64,000 nucleotides of DNA from Luteimonas huabeiensis HB2 (GTDB lineage: Bacteria > Pseudomonadota > Gammaproteobacteria > Xanthomonadales > Xanthomonadaceae), in the NCBI RefSeq assembly GCF_000559025.1, contig NZ_JAAN01000015.1:79791-143790 (forward strand), given 5' to 3'. The stretch's first letter is position 1, and each line of letters starts with the position of its first letter. Shown piece after piece: positions 10,159-22,125 of the stretch. The notes beneath the pieces were generated by a model. That model did not search any database, was not told the origin of the DNA, and was given only the letters and a program-made list of their open reading frames with translations. Position numbers and translations under genes: made by a program.

Positions 10159-10575
10159 TGCCGTTCTCCTCCCTGAAGTAGGCAGGCGCGGCCAGAAGGA
10201 ACGACCATGCTGCCATGCAAGTCGATTTCGCCTTCATCATCGAGGCCGCGCGAGATGCGATCCCCGATATGGCTGTTACTCCTGGCCGGTGCGAAATTCA
10301 ATCGGTTTGCGACGAACGGTCGGCGCCCCATGCGATTTAGGCGCTTTTATCAGACAGTGACGGGGCGGGGAGCGGCGGGGTGGTGCGCCGCAGCAGGCCC
10401 TCGCCGGAATCGGTGTTAGTTTTCCGTTCGAGGCATGCGAAGCGCGCCGGATCGTGTCCCCCACGCCGATCCGGCCGCCGCCAGGGGAGGGGTTTCCCCG
10501 GGGCGCGCATTCGCGGCCCGTCGCGGCCGGCGGGGTCGATGCGCCGGTCCATTTCCTAATGGTTCGGGGGACGCC
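10159..10575. other. Divergent intergenic region between rhs and the TonB receptor
   Basis: About 417 bases lie between two divergent start codons, so it must hold both promoters. The rhs ribosome site is at its left edge. I see no convincing gene, no IS ends and no clear -35/-10 pair. The left half is less GC-rich than the right half, which suggests the accessory/core boundary falls inside it. Confidence 0.5.
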
Positions 10576-13179
10576 ATGCATTCCGATTTTCCGCAACGCA
10601 GGTTGTTGGCCGCCGCCGTGGTGGCCGCGCTGGTTTCGTCGATCCACGTCGCGCCCGTGCGGGCGCAGGAGGCTCCGCCGGCCGAGCAGGCCCGGCGCGA
10701 CGAGCCGGCCACGCTGTCGACGCTGGTGGTGACCGCGCAGAAGCGCGAGGAGGCGCTGCAGGACGTGCCGATCGTCATCAACGTGCTGCCCGAGCAACTG
10801 CTGCAGGACACCGGCGTGCGCGACATCAAGGACCTGCAGGTGCTGGTGCCGGGCCTGACCGTGACCAGCACGCAGTCGGCGGCGCAGACGGTGGCGCGCA
10901 TCCGCGGCATCGGCACCGTCGGCGACAACCCGGGCCTGGAGTCGTCGGTCGGCGTGGTGATCGACGGGGTGTACCGGGCGCGCAACAGCGTCGGCTTCGG
11001 CGATCTCGGCGAACTGGAGCGGATCGAGGTGCTGAAGGGGCCGCAGGGCACCGTGTTCGGCAAGAACACGTCGGCCGGCGTCATCAACGTCGTCACCCGC
11101 CGGCCCAGCTACACGCAGGCGGTGGAGGGCGAGGTGACGGTGGGCAACTACGGGCTGGTGGGCGTGTCCGGTGCGTACAACGACGCGCTGGGCGAGAACG
11201 CGGCCTTCCGCATCTACGCCACCAAGCGCAAGCGCGACGGCGTGGACGACGTGGTCACCGCGGGCGGCCCGCGCCGCGAGGACGACGACGGCGACCAGAA
11301 CTACCACGCGCTGCGCGGCCAGCTGCTGCTGGAGCCGAGCGAGACCCTGAGCGTCAATTTCATCGCCGACTACAGCAGCCGCGAGGAGCACTGCTGCGTC
11401 TCGGTCACCACCCACCGCGGCCCGACCGCGGCGATCATCGACGCGCTGACGCCGGGCGGGCAGGGCATCATCCCGGTGCCGGACCTCGACCGGCGCCTGG
11501 CCTACGCCAACCGCACCACCGAGCAGGACCTGAAGGACAAGGGCATCTCGGCGGAGGTCAACTGGACCACGCCCTGGGCCAACGACGCGGTGCTGACCTC
11601 GATCACCGCCTTCCGCGACTGGCAGGCGATCACCAGCATCGACTTCGACTACAGCGGCGCGGACATCATGTACCGCCCGCCGGACGAGGACGCCTCGCTG
11701 GCCGCGTTCGAGACCTTCAGCCAGGAGTTCCGGCTGACCGGGGCCACCGACCGGCTCGACTGGATGGTCGGCCTGTTCTATTCCGACGAGGACCTGCGCC
11801 GCCACGATGCCTACTACATGGGCGCGGCCTACGAGCCGTACCTGTCGAGCCTGGTCGGCAGCCAGGTGCTGGGCGCGATGGCCGCGCAGCTCGCGCCGCT
11901 GGGCCTGACGGTGAACACCGCCAACCCGGCGACGTTCCTGTCGCAGGTCAGCGGGCGGCCGTTCGGCAGCAACTACACCGGCGTAGGCGCGCTCGACCGC
12001 TACGGCCAGAGCGCGCGCAGCGCGGCGATCTTCACCAACAACACCTTCCACGTCACCGACGCGTTCGACATCACCCTGGGCCTGCGCTACACCCGCGAGA
12101 AGAAGACGCTCGATTCCGACTTCTCCAATCCCAACGGCAGCCTGGCCTGCGCGGCGACCCTGGCCGATCCGGCCGCGCGCGTGGGCGGCGCGCTCGCGCA
12201 GCGCATCAACGGCTTCGCCGGCCTGCCGCCGGCGCTGCAGCAGCAACTGCTGGGCCAACTGGTGCCGGCGATCGCGCCGCAGGTGGCCGGCTTCATGTGC
12301 CTGCCCTGGGCCAACGTCGCCCACGACGGCCGCAACACCCGCCAGGAGCGCACCGAGCGCGAGTGGTCGGGCACGCTGAAGCTCGCCTACGACTGGTCCG
12401 ACGACGTGATGACCTACGTCTCCGCCGCGCGCGGCTACAAGGCCGGCGGCTTCAACCTCGATCGCGTGCAGTCCTCCAACGGCCTGTCCAGCGGCGTCGG
12501 CGGGATCGTGCCGGTGGACGACACCTCGTTCCCAGGCGAGTTCGTCGACAGCTACGAACTCGGCCTGAAGACCACCTGGGCCGAGGGCAACCTGCTGTTC
12601 AACGCCGCGCTGTTCTACCAGGACTACGAGGACTTCCAGCTCAACAGCTTCCTCGGCACCGCCTTCGTGGTCCGCTCGATCCCCAAGGTGACCTCCAGGG
12701 GCATCGACGCCGAGGTGCTGTGGCAGCCGGGCATCCGCGGGCTGATGGTGCAGGGCGGGCTGACCTACGCCGAGACCGAGTACGGCGACGATCCGCTGCC
12801 CGACCCGGAGCTGGTGCTGCTGCCCGGCAACCAGATGAGCTTCGCGCCGAAGTGGTCTGGCAACGCCTCGGTGACCTACGACTGGGACATCGGCTCGAAC
12901 CTGATGGGCCGCTTCAACATCGGCGCCAAGTACATGTCCGAGTACAACACCGGCTCCGATCTCGACCCGCAGAAGCTGCAGGAGGCCTACACCCTGCTCA
13001 ACGCGCGCATCGGCATCGGCCGCCAGGACCAGCGCTGGATGCTGGAGTTCTGGGGCCAGAACCTGACCGACGAGACCTACAAGCAGGTCGGCATCGACGC
13101 GCCGATCCAGGCCGGCTCGTGGAACGCGTTCCTCGGCGCGCCGCGCACCTACGGCATGACCCTGCGGCTGCGCTACTAG
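10576..13179 (+). CDS. TonB-dependent outer-membrane receptor
   Basis: An 867-residue protein. The start MHSDFPQRRLLAAAVVAALV is a signal peptide (cut probably after VRAQ). A TonB-box-like segment follows (STLVVTAQKREEALQDVPI), then the plug domain (about residues 55-170, with LERIEVLKGPQGTVFGKNTSAGVINVVTRR). The rest is a 22-strand-type beta barrel ending in aromatic RLRY, as outer-membrane proteins do. Such receptors take up siderophores, vitamins or plant/polymer-derived sugars using TonB energy. The sequence resembles the large TonB-receptor sets of Xanthomonadaceae and sphingomonads, but the substrate cannot be read. ATG 10576 is the only start that places the signal peptide correctly. 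It has no operon partner. Confidence 0.9.
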   Translation: MHSDFPQRRLLAAAVVAALVSSIHVAPVRAQEAPPAEQARRDEPATLSTLVVTAQKREEALQDVPIVINVLPEQLLQDTGVRDIKDLQVLVPGLTVTSTQSAAQTVARIRGIGTVGDNPGLESSVGVVIDGVYRARNSVGFGDLGELERIEVLKGPQGTVFGKNTSAGVINVVTRRPSYTQAVEGEVTVGNYGLVGVSGAYNDALGENAAFRIYATKRKRDGVDDVVTAGGPRREDDDGDQNYHALRGQLLLEPSETLSVNFIADYSSREEHCCVSVTTHRGPTAAIIDALTPGGQGIIPVPDLDRRLAYANRTTEQDLKDKGISAEVNWTTPWANDAVLTSITAFRDWQAITSIDFDYSGADIMYRPPDEDASLAAFETFSQEFRLTGATDRLDWMVGLFYSDEDLRRHDAYYMGAAYEPYLSSLVGSQVLGAMAAQLAPLGLTVNTANPATFLSQVSGRPFGSNYTGVGALDRYGQSARSAAIFTNNTFHVTDAFDITLGLRYTREKKTLDSDFSNPNGSLACAATLADPAARVGGALAQRINGFAGLPPALQQQLLGQLVPAIAPQVAGFMCLPWANVAHDGRNTRQERTEREWSGTLKLAYDWSDDVMTYVSAARGYKAGGFNLDRVQSSNGLSSGVGGIVPVDDTSFPGEFVDSYELGLKTTWAEGNLLFNAALFYQDYEDFQLNSFLGTAFVVRSIPKVTSRGIDAEVLWQPGIRGLMVQGGLTYAETEYGDDPLPDPELVLLPGNQMSFAPKWSGNASVTYDWDIGSNLMGRFNIGAKYMSEYNTGSDLDPQKLQEAYTLLNARIGIGRQDQRWMLEFWGQNLTDETYKQVGIDAPIQAGSWNAFLGAPRTYGMTLRLRY

Positions 13180-13303
13180 CGCCGGCCGTCCCGGCGGCGC
13201 GCGTCGCCCATGCGCGCCGCCGGGGCGCCTCGCCGCGCCCGGGGACGACTTGCGGCGGCCGATCGGCGACACTGTGCCGGTTCCCCACAGGCACCGCACC
13301 GTC

Positions 13304-13795
13304 ATGTCCCTTCCCGACGACGCCGCGCTCGAACGGCTCGCCGAGGCCACCGGCCGCCGGCTGCTGGCCGCGCGCGACACCCTGGTGACCGCCGAGAGCT
13401 GCACCGGCGGCTGGATCGCCAAGGTCATGACCGACATTGCCGGCTCCTCGGCCTGGTTCGACTGCGGCATGGCGGTCTACAGCTACGAGGCCAAGCAGGC
13501 CCTGCTGGGCGTGAGCCCGCTGACCCTGGAGGCGGAGGGCGCGGTGAGCCGCGAGACCGCGCTGGAGATGGTCTCCGGCGCGCTGGTGCGCTCGGGCGCG
13601 AGCGTGGCGGTGGCGGTCACCGGCATCGCCGGGCCCGGCGGCGGCACGCCCGGCAAGCCGGTCGGCACGGTCTGGATCGCCTGGAAGCGCCGCGGCGGCT
13701 ATCCGCGCGCGGAACTGTTCCGCTTCGAGGGCGACCGCGACGCGGTGCGGCGGCAGACCGTCGAGGCGGCGTTGCGCGGCCTGGAGGACCTGTGA
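13304..13795 (+). CDS. pncC: Nicotinamide-nucleotide amidohydrolase PncC (CinA C-terminal domain)
   Basis: A 163-residue, single-domain CinA C-terminal-type protein. The family signature is clear: TAESCTGGWIAKVMTDIAGSS, then VAVTGIAGPGGGTPGKPVGTVWIAW. PncC deamidates nicotinamide mononucleotide to nicotinate mononucleotide, recycling the NMN released by NAD-dependent DNA ligase, which fits its place beside lexA-recA. The length equals the stand-alone family form, without the CinA N-terminal domain. ATG 13304 (MSLPDDAALERLAEATGRRL) matches homologue starts; the upstream reading frame is GC-rich noise. Confidence 0.93.
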   Translation: MSLPDDAALERLAEATGRRLLAARDTLVTAESCTGGWIAKVMTDIAGSSAWFDCGMAVYSYEAKQALLGVSPLTLEAEGAVSRETALEMVSGALVRSGASVAVAVTGIAGPGGGTPGKPVGTVWIAWKRRGGYPRAELFRFEGDRDAVRRQTVEAALRGLEDL

Positions 13796-13829
13796 TGCGC
13801 CCTGGCGCGCGCGCGACCGGGGGCGCCGG

Positions 13830-15515
13830 GTGATGTGGGAGACCCTGGGCACCGTCCGCGACCTCGGCCGGTTGCAGGAAATCGCCTCGGTCCTGATCCG
13901 CTACGGCTTCGGCGACCTGGTCCGGCGCATCGGCCTGTCCGGCGCGCTGGAACGCGCCGGGCGCCTGCTGCACTGGCAGCACGCCGAGGAACTGCTGCGC
14001 ATGACGCCGCCGGCGCGCCTGCGCCACGCGCTGCAGGACCTCGGGCCGACCTTCGTCAAGCTCGGGCAGGTGCTGGCCACGCGCATCGACCTGCTGCCGG
14101 CGGAGTGGATCCGCGAGCTGGGCGAGCTGCAGAACGCGGTGCCGGCGCTGCCGTTCGAGGCGATCCGCGACCAGCTCGCCGCCGATCTCGGCGCGGACCC
14201 GGAGGTGGTGTTCGCGCGCCTGGAGCGACGCCCGCTCGCCGCCGCCTCGCTGGCGCAGGCCCATCGCGCCTGGCTCGCCGACGGCAGCCCGGTGGTGCTG
14301 AAGGTGCGGCGGCCGGGCATCCGCGAGGTGGTCGAGGCCGACCTGCGGCTGCTGGCGCGGCTGGCCGAGATCGTCGAGGCGCAGGCGCCCGACCTGCGGC
14401 GCTACCGGCCCACCGGCATCGTGCAGCAGTTCGCCGCCTCGCTGCGCGCCGAACTCGACTTCGCCGGCGAGTGCCGCAACGCCCAGCGCATCGCCGCCAA
14501 CTTCGCCGGCCACCCGGGCATCGCGATCCCGGAGGTGTACTGGCAGTGGACCTCCGAGCGCCTCAACGTGCAGGCGTTCATGGATGGCATTGCCGGGCGC
14601 GACTTCGCCGCGCTCGACGAGGCCGGGCTGGACCGCCACGAGCTGGCGCGAACAGGCGCCGGCATCGTGCTGAAGATGGTGCTCGAGGACGGTTTCTTCC
14701 ACGCCGATCCGCACCCCGGCAACATCTTCTACCTGCCGGACGGCCGCATCGGCGTCATCGATTTCGGCATGGTCGGGCGCATCTCCGAGCAGCGCCGGCT
14801 GCAGGTGGCGCAACTGCTGCACGGCCTGGTCGACCAGGACGCCGAGGCGGTGACCGACATCCTGCTGGAGTGGACCGAGGGCGGGGCCGACGTGGACGAG
14901 GGCCGCCTGCAGGCCGACGTGGGCGCGTTCACCGATCAGTACCGCGGCGTGCCGCTGAAGCAATTGCGCATGGGCGCGATGCTGGCCGACGTCGCCGCGC
15001 TGCTGCGCCGGCACGGCCTGACCCTGCCGCCCGATCTGGCGCTCATGATCAAGGCCTTCCTGACCCTGGAGGGGCTGGGCCGCCAGCTCGATCCGGATTT
15101 CGACATGGCCACCGAGGCGCGGCCCTTCGTGCAGCGCGCGATGCTGCAGCGCTATTCGCCGCTGCTGCTGGCCCGGCGCACCCGGCGCACCGTGTCGGGG
15201 ACGATCGACCTGCTGGGCGACCTGCCGCGCGACCTGCGCCGCCTGCTGCAGGCCGCCCGCCACGGGCGGCTGCGCGGGCAGATCGAGGTTACCTCGCTCA
15301 AGGCCTTCGGCGACCAGCTCAACAGCGCCGCCAACCGCCTCACCATCGGCGTCGTCACCGCCGCGCTGATCATCGGCTCATCGATCGTGATGAACAGCGT
15401 CGGCGGCGGCATCGCCAACCGCTGGCTGATGGCGATGGGCGTGCTCGGCTTCGTCGGCGCCGCGCTGACCGGGATCTGGATCGTGCTGTCGATCTGGCGC
15501 AGCCGGAAGCATTGA
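13830..15515 (+). CDS. UbiB/AarF/ABC1-family atypical kinase
   Basis: A 561-residue protein with all ABC1 landmarks: KLGQ at residues 77-80 (the KxGQ motif), the Ala-rich nucleotide loop AAASLAQAH, the lysine of VVLKVRRPG, GFFHADPHPGN, and VIDFGMVG in place of the DFG region. The last ~60 residues form two hydrophobic helices (LTIGVVTAALIIGSSIVM; GVLGFVGAALTGIWIVLSIW), as in UbiB, so it is membrane bound. The family supports ubiquinone synthesis or lipid handling through ATPase activity. The start is GTG 13830 or ATG 13833. Its stop codon overlaps the -35 element of the lexA promoter. A paralogue lies at 41030-42622. Confidence 0.88.
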   Translation: MMWETLGTVRDLGRLQEIASVLIRYGFGDLVRRIGLSGALERAGRLLHWQHAEELLRMTPPARLRHALQDLGPTFVKLGQVLATRIDLLPAEWIRELGELQNAVPALPFEAIRDQLAADLGADPEVVFARLERRPLAAASLAQAHRAWLADGSPVVLKVRRPGIREVVEADLRLLARLAEIVEAQAPDLRRYRPTGIVQQFAASLRAELDFAGECRNAQRIAANFAGHPGIAIPEVYWQWTSERLNVQAFMDGIAGRDFAALDEAGLDRHELARTGAGIVLKMVLEDGFFHADPHPGNIFYLPDGRIGVIDFGMVGRISEQRRLQVAQLLHGLVDQDAEAVTDILLEWTEGGADVDEGRLQADVGAFTDQYRGVPLKQLRMGAMLADVAALLRRHGLTLPPDLALMIKAFLTLEGLGRQLDPDFDMATEARPFVQRAMLQRYSPLLLARRTRRTVSGTIDLLGDLPRDLRRLLQAARHGRLRGQIEVTSLKAFGDQLNSAANRLTIGVVTAALIIGSSIVMNSVGGGIANRWLMAMGVLGFVGAALTGIWIVLSIWRSRKH

Positions 15516-15546
15516 CCCGCCTGCGGGTTAGTAGTAATACTACTAA
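15512..15546 (+). promoter_or_regulatory. lexA promoter overlapped by its own LexA operator
   Basis: TTGACC (15512-15517) is a good -35; AATACT (15536-15541), or TAATAC one base earlier, is the -10 at 17-18 bp spacing. The -10 lies inside TTAGTAGTAATACTACTAA (15528-15546), a 19-bp palindrome with one central mismatch that is the LexA box known from Xanthomonas lexA genes. Bound LexA would cover the -10 and block transcription, giving autoregulation. The ATG lies 2 bases after the box and 7 bases after the -10. Confidence 0.9.
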
Positions 15547-15548
15547 CC

Positions 15549-16202
15549 ATGCAGCTCACCGACACCCAGCAGGCCATCCTGGCCCTCATCGCCGAGCGCG
15601 TGGAGGCCGAGGGCGTGCCGCCCTCGCAGGCGGAGATCGCCCGCGCCTTCGGCTTCAGCGGGGTGCGCGCGGCGCAGTACCACCTGGAGGCCCTGGAGGC
15701 CGCCGGCGCCATCGAACGGGTGCCCGGGCGCGCGCGCGGCATCCGCCTGCTCGCCGCGCCGCCGCGGCGGCAGGAGGCGCTGCCGCTGCCGGCCGCGGAC
15801 GACGCGCTGCGGCTGCCGGTGCTGGGGCAGGTCGCCGCCGGCCTGCCGATCGGCGCCGGCGCGCCCGGCAGCCTGGGCGATGCGGACGACTACGTCGTGC
15901 TCGACCGGGTGCTGTTCTCGCCCTCGCCGGACTACCTGCTCAAGGTCAAGGGCGATTCCATGCGCGACGAGGGCATCTTCGACGGCGACCTGATCGGCGT
16001 GCATCGCACCGCGCAGGCGCGCTCCGGGCAGATCGTGGTCGCGCGCATCGACGAGGAGATCACCGTCAAGCTGCTGCGCGTGGGCAAGGACCGCATCCGC
16101 CTGATGCCGCGCAACCCGGATTACGCGCCGATCGAGGTGCAACCCGGCCAGGACTTCGCCATCGAGGGCCTGTACTGCGGCCTGGTGCGGCCGAACCGGT
16201 GA
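15549..16202 (+). CDS. lexA: SOS response repressor LexA
   Basis: A 217-residue repressor that controls the DNA-damage regulon and cleaves itself when RecA-DNA filaments form. The N-terminal winged helix (residues 1-65) contains [14 protein letters not shown] and the Xanthomonas-type recognition helix [13 protein letters not shown]. The autocleavage site is Ala97-Gly98 (QVAAGLP); the catalytic Ser137 is in KGDSMRDEG and the general-base Lys174 in ITVKLLR, so the protease half looks functional. The longer linker and divergent recognition helix go with the distinct operator of this family. No Shine-Dalgarno precedes the ATG; see the promoter entry. recA and recX follow on the same strand. Confidence 0.97.
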   Translation: MQLTDTQQAILALIAERVEAEGVPPSQAEIARAFGFSGVRAAQYHLEALEAAGAIERVPGRARGIRLLAAPPRRQEALPLPAADDALRLPVLGQVAAGLPIGAGAPGSLGDADDYVVLDRVLFSPSPDYLLKVKGDSMRDEGIFDGDLIGVHRTAQARSGQIVVARIDEEITVKLLRVGKDRIRLMPRNPDYAPIEVQPGQDFAIEGLYCGLVRPNR

Positions 16203-16387
16203 GGGCGCCGCAGCGCTCGCGCGAAACGCCCGGCCCGCGCGCGGCGTTTTCCCACGGTCGCCGGCGGCGCCCGCCGATCCCGCCCCCGGCGCGCCGGCGC
16301 CAGCATGGCCCTCACGGGGTCGCAGCCCGTGCGACCGCCGCCGCCTAACCTGCCTTCAGTCGAATCACCTACCCCGGAGACCACCAG

Positions 16388-17422
<1,035 letters not shown>

Positions 17423-17485
17423 CGACGTTTCCGTCGCCATGAATTCCGAGCGCGATCCGTCCGCTGCGGCGCCCGCCGCGCAGGC

Positions 17486-17512
17486 GCCCGCCCGGCGTAA
17501 GGCCGGGCGGGC
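17486..17512 (+). terminator. Strong hairpin between recA and recX (attenuator candidate)
   Basis: An 11-bp perfect stem, GCCCGCCCGGC / GCCGGGCGGGC, with a 5-base loop (GTAAG). No T-run follows, so it is not a classical terminator. It ends 6 bases before the recX start codon and would hide any ribosome site. In other bacteria a hairpin between recA and recX keeps RecX far below RecA; this one could do the same by attenuation or by blocking translation. Confidence 0.65.
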
Positions 17513-17518
17513 GAAGCG

Positions 17519-17839
17519 ATGAGTACCGCCGGCGGCCCGGAGGATCCCGGTACCGGTGCGCGCCGGCGCCGGCCGCGGGCCGAGCCGAGCCCGGCGCAAC
17601 GCGCGCTCGGTTTGCTGGTGCGGCGGGAGCATTCCGCGTTCGCCGCGCTGGCCGAGAGCGGCGAGGACGACTGGGCCGGCGTGGCGCGCGACCTGGTCGC
17701 GCGGCGCTTTCCCGCCGCGGAGGACGAAGAGGCCGAAGCGTCGCGGAGCCGCCGGCGCAAGGCGGCCGACTTCCTGCTGCGGCGCGGCTTCGACGTCGAG
17801 ACCGCACGCGCCGCCAGCGGCCTCGACGACGACGGATAG
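17519..17839 (+). CDS. recX: RecX-like protein with a large internal in-frame deletion
   Basis: Only 106 residues, against about 150-165 for RecX of relatives. The start ([17 protein letters not shown]) matches the beginning of the RecX three-helix array. The next residues ([13 protein letters not shown]) already correspond to the third repeat, and the end ([23 protein letters not shown]) is the normal C-terminus. About 60 residues, mainly repeats 1-2, are missing without loss of frame. RecX inserts its helices into the groove of the RecA filament and inhibits it; losing most of the array should weaken or abolish this. Position after recA confirms identity. Whether a short product still works is unknown. 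Confidence 0.8.
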   Translation: MSTAGGPEDPGTGARRRRPRAEPSPAQRALGLLVRREHSAFAALAESGEDDWAGVARDLVARRFPAAEDEEAEASRSRRRKAADFLLRRGFDVETARAASGLDDDG

Positions 17840-18309
17840 CCCGCGACCGGCGCGGGCCCCTGGATTCGCGACGGAAGACGGACGCGTCCCTGCGCGAGCG
17901 ACGCGCCGCGACCGGCACCCTGTTCGCGGCGATCGGCAAGCGCCTTCGCGCATGGGTGCGCCTCCATGCCCTCCATGCCCGGCAAGCAGTCCGCCCGGCG
18001 TCCGTCGCGTCGCGACGTCCCGTGCCCGGCAGCGCCCGCCGGTGCGCGGGGACGGCCGCTTCCCGGCGGGCGCCGCCGGCAGGCGCGAGGCCGCGCCCGG
18101 GCAGGGCGCCCTTCGGGCCGGGCCGCCCCTCGCCGACAACCGGGCGCGGCAGCCCCGACTCCCCGCGCGGCCGGGCGCCCCCCGCCGGTCTGCACGCGCG
18201 CGCCGGCCCTGCTAATCTTGCCGGTTACCGGGTTGTCTGTTCCTCGTCGTGGCCGCATCTGTGGTCGGCGCCGGATCGGTGCCCCTCCACGTCGCAATCG
18301 CCGCCACGC
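17840..18309. other. 470-base GC-rich intergenic region before alaS
   Basis: No frame here has coding character; all long readings are Arg/Ala/Gly/Pro-rich noise of extreme GC. The last ~100 bases (GCTAATCTTGCCGGTTACCGG onward) are the least GC-rich and are the best place for an alaS promoter, but no hexamer pair stands out. Confidence 0.4.
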
Positions 18310-20952
<2,643 letters not shown>

Positions 20953-20964
20953 CTTCCTGCCTAG

Positions 20965-20992
20965 TTCGCCTTCAGCCAGCGCCGGCTATGAT
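20965..20992 (+). promoter_or_regulatory. Candidate csrA promoter
   Basis: TATGAT at 20987-20992 matches the -10 consensus at 5 of 6 positions. TTCGCC, 16 bases upstream (20965-20970), is a weak -35. This would give csrA its own start point and a leader of about 90 bases. The call rests mainly on the -10. Confidence 0.35.
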
Positions 20993-21088
20993 GGCCGTTT
21001 GCTGCATCCAAAATCGCAATGGCGGGGTCGGGCGGGATTGCCCGGACCGCCGCTGGCGGGAGCCCCGCCAGTCCATGGAGAAGTTCTC

Positions 21089-21283
21089 ATGTTGATTCTG
21101 ACTCGACGCGTCGGCGAGACCCTCATGATCGGCGACAACGTCACCGTGACCGTTCTCGGCGTCAAGGGCAACCAGGTGCGCATCGGCATCACCGCACCGA
21201 AGGACGTGGCCGTCCATCGCGAAGAGATCTACCAGCGCATTCATCGCGGCGAAGGCCACGACGGCGGCGACGAACAGCCCTGA
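21089..21283 (+). CDS. csrA: Carbon storage / translational regulator CsrA (RsmA)
   Basis: A 64-residue protein, [20 protein letters not shown], then [27 protein letters not shown]: the complete CsrA fold including the RNA-contacting Leu4/Arg6 region and the Arg44-type VAVHREE segment. CsrA dimers bind GGA motifs in mRNA leaders and control virulence, motility and carbon storage; in Xanthomonas it is called RsmA. ATGGAGAAG before the ATG is the ribosome site and itself holds a GGA, which could allow autoregulation. The end is slightly longer and more acidic ([11 protein letters not shown]) than in E. coli. Confidence 0.97.
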   Translation: MLILTRRVGETLMIGDNVTVTVLGVKGNQVRIGITAPKDVAVHREEIYQRIHRGEGHDGGDEQP

Positions 21284-21356
21284 GGGTTTGCCGCCTCGTA
21301 GCCGAACCGTTATCCTTCGCAACCGGGTTTCGCATCGTGTGCGCGGCCCGGTCCGC

Positions 21357-21449
21357 GGAGAGTTGCCCGAGAGGCCGAAGGGGCTCCCCTGCTAAGGGAG
21401 TATGGGGTCAAAAGCTCCATCGAGGGTTCGAATCCCTCACTCTCCGCCA
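21357..21449 (+). tRNA. tRNA-Ser (anticodon GCU), CCA encoded
   Basis: The acceptor stem GGAGAGT (21357-21363) pairs with ACTCTCC (21439-21445), followed by the G discriminator and encoded CCA. The anticodon stem CTCCC/GGGAG surrounds the loop CT-GCT-AA, with the anticodon at 21391-21393. A long variable arm and the T-arm GGTTCGAATCC fit class II tRNA-Ser, 93 bases in all. Its place after csrA is usual. Confidence 0.95.
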
Positions 21450-21632
21450 TTCCTTCCGGCTCGTCCCGCCAGGCGTTCGTTGCGGGATGCGACCGGCAGG
21501 CATGCCGGCACTGGTTCCATCGTTCCACCCGGCGCCGTCCAGGCGGCGTCGGCAGGAAGGCGTCGCATGCGACGTTTTCCGACGCGCGGAAAACGCGGCG
21601 TCGCGTTCCACCGAAAAGATGCGCTGCATGCA

Positions 21633-21661
21633 TTGACGAGGTGGAAATCGACCGTCATAAT
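21633..21661 (+). promoter_or_regulatory. Promoter of tRNA-Arg
   Basis: TTGACG (21633-21638), 17 bases, then CATAAT (21656-21661): a near-consensus sigma-70 promoter ending 11 bases before the mature tRNA 5' end. It is the clearest constitutive promoter in the window. Confidence 0.85.
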
Positions 21662-21672
21662 TCCGCGCCTTC

Positions 21673-21749
21673 GCGCCCGTAGCTCAGTTGGATAGAGCAC
21701 CAGGCTACGAACTTGGGGGTCGGAGGTTCGAATCCTTCCGGGCGCGCCA
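21673..21749 (+). tRNA. tRNA-Arg (anticodon ACG), CCA encoded
   Basis: The acceptor stem GCGCCCG (21673-21679) pairs with CGGGCGC (21739-21745), then the G discriminator and CCA. The D-arm is AGCTCAGTTGGATAGAGC, the anticodon ACG is at 21707-21709 and the T-arm is GGTTCGAATCC; 77 bases. The 3' half of this gene is a favoured integrase target in many bacteria, and here it marks the exact edge between core genes and the metal-resistance island. Confidence 0.95.
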
Positions 21750-21761
21750 TATGTAGCAACT

Positions 21762-21787
21762 AAGCCGCTGATTTCAGCGGCTTTTTT
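21762..21787 (+). terminator. Rho-independent terminator after tRNA-Arg
   Basis: AAGCCGCTGA and TCAGCGGCTT form a GC-rich stem with a two-base loop, followed directly by a run of six T. This is a classical intrinsic terminator 12 bases after the tRNA. Confidence 0.92.
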
Positions 21788-22125
21788 GTTCTGCGGACCC
21801 TGCCAACCCCCCTAAATACCCCCCTACGAATCTTGAGTAGGGGAATGGGGTTGGGAGGTGACCAAAGCCTCAATGCGCCCGTTACAGGTGCCGCTGGTAG
21901 CGTGGGCGGCAGAAGGTGGTCTTGGCAGGTTCGCGCTCGGGCTTCGGCGGCCACGCGCGCACGCGCTCATCGTCTGGATGCCATCGAACTGGGCGAGCGC
22001 CCACAACCTCCATGCGGTCCTCGAACCGCTCTCCGAAGCGGCGAGCGGCCGTACGGGGATCTCAAGCAGTGGGACCGGCTGGCTTATCATCGGGCGTCAC
22101 CAGAGGCCCGGGGAGCCTTCGTTAC
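21788..22125. other. Island boundary segment with short direct repeats, no gene
   Basis: 338 bases without a convincing gene. ACCCCCCTA occurs twice, at 21806-21814 and 21818-21826. A following GTAGGGG...GGGGTT stretch could fold back on them imperfectly. Such C-rich repeats just beyond a tRNA 3' end resemble integrase arm sites, but no integrase gene remains here. The rest shows only short, interrupted frames, consistent with decayed mobile DNA. Confidence 0.45.

Noticed and set aside
10276..13470. Very long open frame antisense to the TonB receptor (over 1000 codons)
   Set aside because: Rich in Val/Ala/Arg/Gln/His with no domain; a mirror of GC-biased codons in the receptor gene, which has clear signal peptide, plug and barrel.
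17439..17522. 27-codon frame between recA and recX ending on the recX ATG
   Set aside because: Ala/Arg-rich, covers the hairpin, no ribosome site; more likely non-coding.
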